Origin: Hungateiclostridiaceae bacterium UBA3922
Lineage (GTDB): Bacteria; Bacillota; Clostridia; Acetivibrionales; DTU013
Assembly: GCA_002386045.1 (NCBI GenBank)
Contig: DGEQ01000016.1
Span: forward strand, 1-9,272
DNA length: 9,272 nucleotides
Reading direction: 5' to 3'
Part shown: positions 1-5,576 of the stretch, piece by piece
Layout of the letters: every line of letters starts with the position of its first letter
Position numbering within the stretch: position 1 is the stretch's first letter
Notes under the pieces: model-generated
Told to the model about the DNA's origin: nothing
The model's database searches: none
What the model saw: the letters and a program-made list of their open reading frames with translations, nothing else
Position numbers and translations under genes: made by a program

Positions 1-19
1 AGATGTGTATAAGAGACAG
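1..19. other. Tn5/Nextera mosaic-end adapter remnant (sequencing artefact)
   Basis: Bases 1-19 read AGATGTGTATAAGAGACAG, the 19-bp Tn5 mosaic end used in Nextera tagmentation libraries. A perfect 19-base match exactly at the edge of the window is most simply untrimmed adapter at a contig end. Natural sequence then starts at about base 20. Anything upstream of the first gene, including the -35 box of its promoter, is missing or replaced. Confidence 0.95.
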
Positions 20-33
20 AACCCCAACTTTGT

Positions 34-41
34 CGTATAAT
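34..41 (+). promoter_or_regulatory. -10 region of the sigma-factor operon promoter (truncated)
   Basis: Bases 34-41 read CGTATAAT. This contains a perfect housekeeping TATAAT (36-41) and also CGTATA (34-39), which matches the -10 of SigW-type ECF promoters. In either case the -35 box should fall at about 12-18, inside the adapter, so it cannot be read. Transcription would begin near 46-48, leaving a leader of only 22-24 bases before the start codon. ECF operons are commonly autoregulated, which would fit the CGTATA reading, but the sequence cannot decide. Confidence 0.5.
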
Positions 42-52
42 CATATATAGGC

Positions 53-63
53 AAGGTGGTGAG
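53..63 (+). promoter_or_regulatory. Ribosome binding site supporting a TTG start
   Basis: AAGGTGGTGAG differs by one base from a near-ideal Shine-Dalgarno (AAGGAGGTGA) and lies six bases before the TTG at 70. No in-frame ATG or GTG lies between it and the TTG. The next in-frame ATG would remove almost 40 residues of the sigma region 2 domain. This fixes the start of the sigma factor at TTG. Confidence 0.75.
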
Positions 64-69
64 AACCGA

Positions 70-624
70 TTGGAGCTGACCGACTATGAACTGATACAGA
101 AGTGTCTGGCTGGCCAGCACGAGTATTTCGAAGAGATCGTGACAAGGTACAAAAAGCTGATATTCAGCGTCGTATATAATATGATCAACGACAAGGAAGA
201 GGTCAGCGACGTTTCCCAGGAGGTCTTTCTCAGGATCTACAAGGCGCTTGACAGGTACGATCCGAAGTACAAATTCTCCACCTGGGCGGTTCGCATCGCT
301 ACCAATCTCTGCCTGGACATATACAGGAAAAAGAAAGTCGATTCGACACCGATAGATGATATCAGGGACCTGTCGGACGGGACGGACACTCCTGAAGAGA
401 GTTACCTGCAGAAGGAGCGGTCCGAAAGGATCCGGCGGGCGATACAGGAACTGCCCGAGAAATACAGGACGCCGATCATACTGTTCCACCAGAACGGACT
501 GACGTACGAGGAAATGACGAAGGTCCTGGGACAGCCGATGACGATAGTTAAAAACAGGCTCTATCGGGCAAGGATAATGCTGAGAGAGGCTTTGATGAAG
601 GAAAGAAAGGAGGAGGCTTTATGA
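70..624 (+). CDS. ECF-type RNA polymerase sigma factor (sigma-70 family)
   Basis: A 184-residue extracytoplasmic-function sigma factor that directs RNA polymerase to a stress regulon. The sigma2 domain covers about residues 20-90: region 2.2 is near DVSQEVFLRIYKAL (47-60), and the -10-recognising FSTWAVRIATNLCLDIYRKK lies at 69-88. An acidic linker (91-118) leads to sigma4 (about 123-175), whose helix-turn-helix, YEEMTKVLGQPMTIVKNRLYRA at 146-167 for -35 recognition, is intact. Sigma regions 1 and 3 are absent, as is usual for this family. The start is TTG, chosen from the ribosome binding site at 53-63. Its stop overlaps the anti-sigma start as ATGA at 621-624, so the two are translationally coupled. 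It resembles SigW-type factors, but the exact ECF group cannot be assigned by eye. No C-terminal extension is present. Confidence 0.93.
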   Translation: MELTDYELIQKCLAGQHEYFEEIVTRYKKLIFSVVYNMINDKEEVSDVSQEVFLRIYKALDRYDPKYKFSTWAVRIATNLCLDIYRKKKVDSTPIDDIRDLSDGTDTPEESYLQKERSERIRRAIQELPEKYRTPIILFHQNGLTYEEMTKVLGQPMTIVKNRLYRARIMLREALMKERKEEAL

Positions 625-1199
625 ACTGTGACACGTCAAGGGAACTGATGATGAAGTATTTTGACGGGGAAATGGATGAAGCCGGGGAAAAACAGTTCAG
701 AGAGCATCTGAAGACATGCGGCGACTGCAGCGACGAGTTCAGCTGTATGGAAGCCATTTTCGCCTCGCTAGATGAAAAGGTGGGAATCGAGCCTCCGGAC
801 GATTTTGAAGCCAGGGTCATGGACAAAGTGGCACTGATAGAGAATCAGAAAAGGGAAAGAAGCGGGAAGAGGATCGTATGGCTGTATAACTTTGCGACTT
901 TACTTTCGATCATACTGTTGCTCATCTTCGTGGCTGATATGAAGGATGTCAGTATATTCAGCGCATTTGACAGGATCACCGGATACTTCGGGTCGTTCTC
1001 GACCGTGACTGCCGCAATATCAGGCGCAGTGAAGGATCTGTTCGGACTTCTTGTGAATGCGCTTGCTGCGGTGGCGGACATCGCGCTGTCGATCGTCAGG
1101 TCATACTACTATGCGTTCATAGTACTGATACTGACGGTACTGGCGGTCCAGAGACTTATCCATTACGTAGGTACACATACCGGGGAGGAAGCTGAATGA
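621..1199 (+). CDS. Membrane-anchored zinc-finger anti-sigma factor
   Basis: A 192-residue partner of the upstream sigma factor. The N-terminus carries an anti-sigma zinc-binding motif: Cys3 and H29-x3-C33-x2-C36, the ZAS/zf-HC2 pattern. This domain holds the sigma factor inactive at the membrane. Residues 85-105 form a clear transmembrane helix. Residues 131-159 are hydrophobic to amphipathic and 162-181 form a second strong helix, so there are two or three membrane segments. Little soluble sequence remains outside the membrane, unlike RsiW-type proteins with a large external sensor. The start is backed by AAAGGAGGAGG at 606-616. The gene overlaps the sigma gene by four bases and its stop overlaps the next start, again as ATGA (1196-1199). 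Release is presumably by regulated proteolysis or through the third operon protein; this is inference. Confidence 0.87.
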   Translation: MNCDTSRELMMKYFDGEMDEAGEKQFREHLKTCGDCSDEFSCMEAIFASLDEKVGIEPPDDFEARVMDKVALIENQKRERSGKRIVWLYNFATLLSIILLLIFVADMKDVSIFSAFDRITGYFGSFSTVTAAISGAVKDLFGLLVNALAAVADIALSIVRSYYYAFIVLILTVLAVQRLIHYVGTHTGEEAE

Positions 1200-2113
1200 A
1201 AAAACTGGCGGCGTTCCTTGCTATCCTTGCAGTTTTGACGTTAACGGCCGTTCCGGTCCGGGGAGAAGGCATATATGTAAGCTCCGAAAGCGGCGATGAG
1301 ATAAGGATCCTCGAGGATGCGGAAGTGGCCGGGCCTGTCCGGGGGAACGTGATAGCTGCCCTTGGCGATGTCCTGGTCGAAAGCAGGGTGGATGGCCATG
1401 TCGTCGCTGTTTTCGGCGATGTGGAAATCGATGCTGAAGTCACCGGGCAGGTTGTGGCACTGTTCGGGAAAGTTACGCTGAAGGACGGGGCCAAAATAGC
1501 CGGTGACGTGATATCCATAGGCTCTCTCGAGAGATACCCGGGCGCCGTTATCGGCGGGAAGGAAGTAAGGATATTCGGGAAATCCATGGATTTCGACATG
1601 GATGCGATTTCCTACCTGAGGCTCACTATCCTGGTGCTGTTCATGGTGGCGGTGCTGCTGACGGGACTGCTGACGCTCCTGGTCTCAAGGAACAAATACC
1701 GCATCATCTCAAGGAATCTGGAAAAAAATCCGGGAAGGAAACTGGTCCTTGGCATACTGTCATTCATAGGGGCGACTTCGCTGCTTGCAATACTGCTGCT
1801 GACGCTGGTAGCCCCGCTTTTGTACATCGTGCTGATGGTGATATCGACAGTGCCCGCATGCATCTATATAGGCAGGCAGATCCTCAAGGCATTCAGCCAG
1901 AAGAACAGTATATACATCGAGTTCATCACGGGGCTGATAACGACTACGCTTATCAAACTTGTCGCTCTGCTTGTCATACCCGGGCAGAACCTGTTGCTGG
2001 CGGCCGTTGTGAGCGGGATCATCAACTTCCTGGTATTTTCCTTCGGGATGGGCATCCTGATGGAACACCGTTACCTGCAGAACAACAGGGAAAGTGCGCC
2101 GAATGGAACGTAA
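1196..2113 (+). CDS. Exported bactofilin-like beta-repeat protein with C-terminal membrane domain
   Basis: 305 residues. A signal peptide (1 to about 23; Lys-Lys then a hydrophobic core) precedes a region (about 44-128) of repeats of roughly 17-19 residues. Examples are VRGNVIAALGDVLVESR, VDGHVVAVFGDVEIDAE and VTGQVVALFGKVTLKDG, then a looser copy. This alternating hydrophobic/Gly/Asp pattern is that of bactofilin-type right-handed beta-helices. About five membrane segments follow (141-163, 183-204, 205-226, 242-262, 264-289). The basic loops (164-182 and 227-236) lie on one side, so the positive-inside rule puts the repeats outside. GGGGAGG at 1182-1188 supports the start. It overlaps the anti-sigma stop by four bases and is the last gene before a terminator. 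Its function is unknown; an envelope role, or modulation of the anti-sigma factor, is inferred from the operon. Confidence 0.75.
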   Translation: MKKLAAFLAILAVLTLTAVPVRGEGIYVSSESGDEIRILEDAEVAGPVRGNVIAALGDVLVESRVDGHVVAVFGDVEIDAEVTGQVVALFGKVTLKDGAKIAGDVISIGSLERYPGAVIGGKEVRIFGKSMDFDMDAISYLRLTILVLFMVAVLLTGLLTLLVSRNKYRIISRNLEKNPGRKLVLGILSFIGATSLLAILLLTLVAPLLYIVLMVISTVPACIYIGRQILKAFSQKNSIYIEFITGLITTTLIKLVALLVIPGQNLLLAAVVSGIINFLVFSFGMGILMEHRYLQNNRESAPNGT

Positions 2114-2136
2114 AGTTTAGCTGCAGTCGGACGAAG

Positions 2137-2167
2137 ACGGTCCGGGTCTCGACCCGGCCGTTTTTTT
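2137..2167 (+). terminator. Rho-independent terminator of the sigma operon
   Basis: A hairpin with arms ACGG-T-CCGGGT (2137-2147) and ACCCGGCCGT (2152-2161), with one bulged T and a CTCG tetraloop, runs directly into a seven-T tract (2161-2167). It lies 24 bases after the stop of the beta-repeat gene. This is a textbook intrinsic terminator and separates the sigma operon from the next transcription unit. Confidence 0.92.
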
Positions 2168-2173
2168 GTGTGC

Positions 2174-2193
2174 GGGACGTTTGGGGACGTTTC
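2174..2193. repeat. Tandem 10-bp repeat GGGACGTTT(G/C)
   Basis: GGGACGTTTG (2174-2183) is followed at once by GGGACGTTTC (2184-2193), so nine of ten bases repeat. The word GGACGTTTC recurs on the - strand at 4668-4676 downstream of uvrC, which links this site to the REP-like intergenic sequence there. No function can be read from it. Confidence 0.6.
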
Positions 2194-2225
2194 GGAAAGA
2201 TATTATGGTATTGATAAAATACATT

Positions 2226-2234
2226 TGGTATAAT
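2226..2234 (+). promoter_or_regulatory. Extended -10 promoter for the HPr-like gene and uvrC
   Basis: TGGTATAAT gives a perfect TATAAT (2229-2234) preceded by the TGn extension. A good -35 at 16-18 bp spacing is not apparent; TTGATA at 2211-2216 is only 12 bp away. An extended -10 can work with a poor -35. It is the only clear promoter between the upstream terminator and the gene at 2354, and implies a leader of about 110 bases. Confidence 0.65.
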
Positions 2235-2266
2235 AAGTATGTGAAGACGGCGGAAGAACATGGATC

Positions 2267-2284
2267 ACCGGTACCGGCGCCGGT
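2267..2284. repeat. GC-rich palindromic cluster in the leader
   Basis: The 12-bp perfect palindrome ACCGGCGCCGGT (2273-2284) overlaps ACCGGT (2267-2272). A further GCCGG at 2296-2300 could pair with CCGGC at 2274-2278 instead. The RNA leader can thus fold in more than one way. No T-run follows, so it is not a terminator. A regulatory role is only a possibility. Confidence 0.4.
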
Positions 2285-2296
2285 TGTACAATGGAG

Positions 2297-2321
2297 CCGG
2301 GGAAATAAATACCGGGGAAAT
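2297..2321. repeat. Direct repeat CCGGGGAAAT in the leader
   Basis: CCGGGGAAAT occurs exactly twice, at 2297-2306 and 2312-2321, with starts 15 bp apart. It lies between the palindromic cluster and the duplicated ribosome binding site. It may be a slippage product or a binding site for a regulator; nothing here decides. Confidence 0.6.
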
Positions 2322-2330
2322 CACAGTTAT

Positions 2331-2350
2331 ACGGAGGTAAACGGAGGTAA
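2331..2350 (+). promoter_or_regulatory. Duplicated Shine-Dalgarno (tandem ACGGAGGTAA)
   Basis: The ten bases ACGGAGGTAA occur twice in direct succession (2331-2340 and 2341-2350). The second copy has GGAGGT at 2343-2348, five bases before the ATG at 2354, which is good spacing. The first copy is ten bases further out, too far for normal initiation. It could act as a standby site or simply be a tandem duplication. Confidence 0.75.
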
Positions 2351-2353
2351 ATA

Positions 2354-2623
2354 ATGATATCAAAGGAGATACTGATAAAGAATCCGCAGGGATTACAGTC
2401 GAAAGCTGCAGCGATCTTCATACAAAAGGTGACCGGATTCGAGTCGAACATATGGATCACGAAAGGCGAAAGGAAGGCCAACGGCAAGAGCCTGCTCGGG
2501 GTCTTGTCGCTGGGTATAAAGGGAGATTCGGTCATTTTGCTGACGGCTGACGGCAGTGACGAAGCTGAAGCCATTTCGGAGCTTGAAAAATACCTGATGT
2601 CGGATACAGGTGAGAATAACTGA
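2354..2623 (+). CDS. crh: HPr-family protein of Crh type (Gln15, Ser46)
   Basis: 89 residues, the normal HPr length. The segment NPQGLQSKAAAIF (10-22) aligns with the HPr active-site loop (xxGLHARPAA), but the phosphoacceptor His15 is Gln15 and Arg17 is Lys17. The regulatory site is kept: GKSLLGVLSL at 44-53 puts a serine at 46. Gln15 with Ser46 is the signature of Crh in Bacillus. Crh cannot carry phosphate from PEP in the sugar phosphotransferase system, but it is phosphorylated on Ser46 by HPr kinase and then assists CcpA in carbon catabolite control. By analogy this is a regulator, not a transport phosphocarrier. The hprK gene is not in the window. The start follows the second GGAGGT, and uvrC begins three bases after the stop, so the two are probably cotranscribed. 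The symbol rests on the residue pattern; 'HPr family protein' is the cautious name. Confidence 0.85.
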   Translation: MISKEILIKNPQGLQSKAAAIFIQKVTGFESNIWITKGERKANGKSLLGVLSLGIKGDSVILLTADGSDEAEAISELEKYLMSDTGENN

Positions 2624-2626
2624 ACC

Positions 2627-4624
2627 ATGTTCGATATTCAGCAAGAACTTTCGAAACTGCCCGATAAACCGGGCGTTTATATTATGAAGGACAAAAACGG
2701 CTCTGTTATTTACGTCGGCAAGGCAAAAGTGCTGAAGAACAGAGTCAGGCAATACTTCCAGGAGTCCGCCGTCCATTCTCCCAAGGTCGAGGCGATGGTG
2801 GCCAGGATAGCGGAGTTCGAATATATCGTCACGGATACGGAGTTCGAGGCGCTTATCCTCGAATGCAACCTTATCAAGGACAAAAAGCCGCGCTACAACA
2901 TAATGCTCAGGGACGACAAGACGTATCCGTATATCAAGGTGACCGTCAACGAGGAATACCCGCGGATATACATGACGAGGCGGCTCGAGGAGGACGGGGC
3001 CAGGTATTTCGGGCCATATCCCAATGTACATTCGATACGCGAGACCATAAACCTTATCAGGAAAATATTCGCGATAAGGACCTGTAAGCGCGTCCTGCCG
3101 AGGGACATCGGGAAGGAAAGGCCGTGCCTGTATTACCATATAAAGCAGTGTCTTGGACCGTGCGCGGACCTGGTGAGCAAAGAGGAGTACCAGGCAGTCG
3201 TGCGGGATGTATGTTCTTTCCTGGACGGGAAACAGGAGACGATAATCGAAAAGCTGGAAAAGCAGATGCAGGAAGCGGCGGAGAGGCTGGATTTCGAACA
3301 GGCTGCCGCATTGAGGGACAAGCTGGCCGGCCTGAGGAACATCGCCCAGGAGCAGAAAGTCTTTTCAGTATCCGGCTCCGACCAGGATGTGGTCGGATTT
3401 GCGGCAAGCAAGACCGATACCTGCATCCAGGTGTTTTTCGTAAGGAGCGGAAAACTGCTGGGGAGAAGGTTCTTCATCATCGAGGGGAGCGGCGAGGCCG
3501 AGCTGGCTGAGACAGCATCGTCGTTCCTCAAGCAGTTTTACGGGACAGCTGACCTGATACCGCCGGAGATCATCATGGGTGCAGACGTGGAGGACAGGGA
3601 ACTCATCGAGGAATGGCTGGGTTCCAGGAGGGGCAGGAAGGTCCGCATACATGTGCCCAGGAGAGGCGAAAAGGTCCGCATGGTCGAAATGGTCGCCAGG
3701 AATGCGCAGATCGAACTGGACCGCTTCAATGAGGAGATGAGAAAAGCCGAAGGGGTGCGGGAAGGGCTGAAGGGACTGGCGGAAATGCTGGGACTTGACG
3801 AGGTCCCTGAAAGGATAGAGGCTTATGACATATCGAATACCGGGTCTTCCGAGATAGTAGCGTCGATGGTGGTATTCGAAGGCGGGATGCCGGCGAAAAA
3901 GGAATACAGGAGGTTCAGGATAAGGTCTACCGATATCCAGAACGACTATGTCAGCATGCAGGAAGTCCTTTACAGGAGACTGAAGCATGCGATGAAGGAA
4001 ATAGCTGAGGCAGGGGAACATGTCCCCGGGGCAGGCGGATCAGATCCCGGGGCAGGGGAACCGGTGGCTGCCGGCATGGGAGAGCCGGGTGACGCGGCGC
4101 GGGGACCCGGCCGAAAGACAGCCGCGTCTGATCCCGGGACAAGGGATCCCCGCCCGGACAAGAAGGAACGGGGAAAGTTCAGAAGGCTGCCCGACCTGAT
4201 CATGGTCGACGGCGGCATCGGCCACGTAAATGCGGTGATCCAGGTGATGAAAGACCTCGGCATGGATATCCCGGTGTGCGGTATGGTCAAGGACGACAGG
4301 CACAGGACCCGGGGGCTCGCGGTCCCCGGAAAGGAAATGGATCTTGCCGGAAACCTTGTCGTACTGAGGATTGTCACCGCGATACAGGATGAGGCCCACA
4401 GGTTCGCGCTGGACTACAACAGGCTGCTGCGGGCAAAGAGGTATACCGGGTCCATACTCGACGAGATCGAAGGGATCGGGCCGAAGCGGAAGAAGGCGCT
4501 GCTTAAGCATTTCGGGTCGGTAGCGCGCATGAGGCAGGCCGGCGTGGACGATTTCCAGGCGGTGGAAGGCATAAGCAGGTCGATGGCGGAAAAACTGTAC
4601 GAGTTTTTCCGTTCGGCAAGGTAA
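2627..4624 (+). CDS. uvrC: Excinuclease ABC subunit UvrC
   Basis: Nuclease subunit of UvrABC nucleotide excision repair, which incises on both sides of a lesion marked by UvrA/UvrB. In order: the GIY-YIG domain (about 13-92) for the 3' cut, with GVY at 16-18, YVG at 29-31, Arg39 and Glu74; four cysteines (C153, C167, C175, C179) matching the iron-sulfur ligands of E. coli UvrC; the UVR motif that binds UvrB (about 204-239); the C-terminal RNase H-like domain for the 5' cut, with D401 (AYDIS), D440, D528 (MVDGG) and H591 (DEAH); and tandem helix-hairpin-helix motifs (about 610-665). At 665 residues it is some 50 longer than usual. The excess is a Gly/Pro/Ala/Asp-rich stretch at about 461-518, between two conserved parts of the RNase H-like domain. 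The ATG follows the HPr-like stop by three bases, with only a distant AGGTGAG (2608-2614), so translation may be coupled. Confidence 0.97.
   Translation: MFDIQQELSKLPDKPGVYIMKDKNGSVIYVGKAKVLKNRVRQYFQESAVHSPKVEAMVARIAEFEYIVTDTEFEALILECNLIKDKKPRYNIMLRDDKTYPYIKVTVNEEYPRIYMTRRLEEDGARYFGPYPNVHSIRETINLIRKIFAIRTCKRVLPRDIGKERPCLYYHIKQCLGPCADLVSKEEYQAVVRDVCSFLDGKQETIIEKLEKQMQEAAERLDFEQAAALRDKLAGLRNIAQEQKVFSVSGSDQDVVGFAASKTDTCIQVFFVRSGKLLGRRFFIIEGSGEAELAETASSFLKQFYGTADLIPPEIIMGADVEDRELIEEWLGSRRGRKVRIHVPRRGEKVRMVEMVARNAQIELDRFNEEMRKAEGVREGLKGLAEMLGLDEVPERIEAYDISNTGSSEIVASMVVFEGGMPAKKEYRRFRIRSTDIQNDYVSMQEVLYRRLKHAMKEIAEAGEHVPGAGGSDPGAGEPVAAGMGEPGDAARGPGRKTAASDPGTRDPRPDKKERGKFRRLPDLIMVDGGIGHVNAVIQVMKDLGMDIPVCGMVKDDRHRTRGLAVPGKEMDLAGNLVVLRIVTAIQDEAHRFALDYNRLLRAKRYTGSILDEIEGIGPKRKKALLKHFGSVARMRQAGVDDFQAVEGISRSMAEKLYEFFRSAR
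4025..4056. repeat. Short direct repeats within the uvrC insert
   Basis: CCCGGGGCAGG occurs at 4025-4035 and 4046-4056, a spacing of 21 bp or seven codons, and gives the repeated peptide PGAG. GATCCCGGG recurs further on at about 4130-4140, giving a second SDPG. In-frame repetition suggests the insert grew by slippage or duplication without disrupting the gene. Confidence 0.6.
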
Positions 4625-4788
4625 GGGGACGGACGGTTAACCAAAGGACTGCTTTCCAGGAAGAACTGAAACGTCCGGATGTGCCGAATCCGGTCAATTA
4701 AAGGAAATGTGGAGAACTGTCCCCAAAAATAAGGAGTGTTCTCCGGGGCGAAAGCAGAGAACTGTTCCCGGGAAGAAAGGGATTGATA
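4625..4788. repeat. Intergenic stretch with REP-like repeats
   Basis: The 164 bases between uvrC and the phosphoesterase hold several related words: AGAACTGTCCCC (4713-4724) and AGAACTGTTCCC (about 4758-4769) as direct copies, GGAGAAC (4711-4717) inverted against GTTCTCC (4738-4744), and GGGGACGGACGG just after uvrC. A separate hairpin pairs CCGGAT (4675-4680) with ATCCGG (4688-4693), but no T-run follows. The GGGGAC(A/G)GTTCTC style resembles REP sequences linked to RAYT transposases in other bacteria; no such gene is present here. No promoter stands out. Confidence 0.5.
4775..4780 (+). promoter_or_regulatory. Ribosome binding site deciding the phosphoesterase start
   Basis: AGAAAGG ends at 4780, eight bases before ATG 4789. 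The in-frame TTG at 4783 is only two bases away, too close to be used. The ATG is therefore the preferred start. Confidence 0.6.
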
Positions 4789-5511
4789 ATGGCGCTGTTT
4801 GCGATATCGGATCTTCATCTGGCGCTGAGTGTCGACAAGCCCATGGATGTGTTCGGGCCGAGGTGGTCCGGCTACATGGACAGGCTGAAGGAGAACTGGT
4901 GCTCCGTTGTAGGGGAAGACGATCATGTCGTCGTACCCGGGGATATTTCATGGGCAACTTACCTTGACAGCGCACATGAAGATTTCAGGTTCATACATGA
5001 ACTGCCGGGCAGGAAGATAATATCGAAGGGAAACCACGATTACTGGTGGACGACCATGAGAAAGATGGAAAAGTTCATCAGCGGGAACGGTTTTACTTCG
5101 ATAAGCTTCATGCACAACAACAGCTTCAGCATCGAAGGCGTGACGGTCTGCGGCACCAGGGGCTGGGAGATGCCGGGCGAGGCGGGTTTTGGCGCCGAGG
5201 ACGAGAAAATATACCGGAGGGAACTGCAAAGGCTTGAGATGTCGCTGCAAAAAGGCATTTCGGATATGTCGTCCGACCCGGCCCTTGCGGACAACATCCT
5301 GGTAGCGGCGCTGCACTACCCTCCTTTCAACTCCAGGGGAGAATTTTCGGAGTTCATGGATATAATGAAGAAGTACGGCGTCAGGATATGCATTTACGGG
5401 CACCTGCACGGAGATGCATGCGAAAGTGCGATCGAAGGCCTGGTCGACGGTATCAGGTTCAGGCTCGTGGCAGCCGACCATCTTGGCTTCATGCCCGAGA
5501 GGCTGTTTTAG
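4789..5511 (+). CDS. Calcineurin-like metallophosphoesterase
   Basis: 240 residues from ATG 4789 (two longer from TTG 4783). All five metal-binding blocks of the calcineurin-like phosphoesterase fold are present in order: SDLHL with D8 and H10, GDISW with D52, GNHDYWW with N82 and H83, ALHYPP with H176, and GHLHG with H205 and H207. It should therefore be an active two-metal hydrolase. There is no signal peptide or membrane segment, so it is cytoplasmic. It looks like the small single-domain phosphohydrolases of the COG1768 kind, whose substrate is not established. I cannot tell from sequence whether it acts on phosphodiesters, nucleotides or proteins. It stands alone between uvrC and tig: 164 bp of repeat-bearing DNA upstream and a promoter for tig downstream. 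No own promoter is evident, so readthrough from uvrC is possible. Confidence 0.9.
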   Translation: MALFAISDLHLALSVDKPMDVFGPRWSGYMDRLKENWCSVVGEDDHVVVPGDISWATYLDSAHEDFRFIHELPGRKIISKGNHDYWWTTMRKMEKFISGNGFTSISFMHNNSFSIEGVTVCGTRGWEMPGEAGFGAEDEKIYRRELQRLEMSLQKGISDMSSDPALADNILVAALHYPPFNSRGEFSEFMDIMKKYGVRICIYGHLHGDACESAIEGLVDGIRFRLVAADHLGFMPERLF

Positions 5512-5547
5512 CTTACGGGCAATAATTCAACAAAAAATTGTTTTGTA

Positions 5548-5576
5548 TTGGCTTTGCGATAATATTTTGTTATAAT
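5548..5576 (+). promoter_or_regulatory. Promoter of tig (and probably clpP-clpX)
   Basis: TTGGCT (5548-5553), a 17-bp spacer and TATAAT (5571-5576) make a housekeeping promoter. The TGt before the hexamer (5568-5570) also gives an extended -10. Transcription should start near 5582, leaving a leader of about 80 bases. The -10 is flanked by two copies of TGCGATAAT, possibly an operator. Confidence 0.82.

Noticed and set aside
2211..2234. TTGATA/TATAAT as a standard -35/-10 pair
   Set aside because: The spacing is only 12 bp. The extended -10 TGGTATAAT explains the site better.
2166..2354. 62-codon + strand frame in the leader of the HPr-like gene
   Set aside because: It starts inside the terminator T-run region, lacks a ribosome site, crosses the promoter and would end in the real start codon.
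2393..3139. 248-codon open frame on the - strand over the HPr-like gene and the start of uvrC
   Set aside because: It lies opposite two genes with clear family motifs and shows no motif of its own; it is a shadow of their codon bias.
4675..4693. Hairpin CCGGAT/ATCCGG as a uvrC terminator
   Set aside because: The stem has six pairs and no T-run follows, so termination is not supported.
4707..4967. 86-codon frame overlapping the start of the phosphoesterase
   Set aside because: It conflicts with the phosphoesterase reading frame, which carries all the catalytic motifs.
5529..5542. AACAA/TTGTT hairpin as a terminator for the phosphoesterase
   Set aside because: Five weak, mostly A-T pairs and an interrupted T-run overlapping the tig promoter region; too weak to call.
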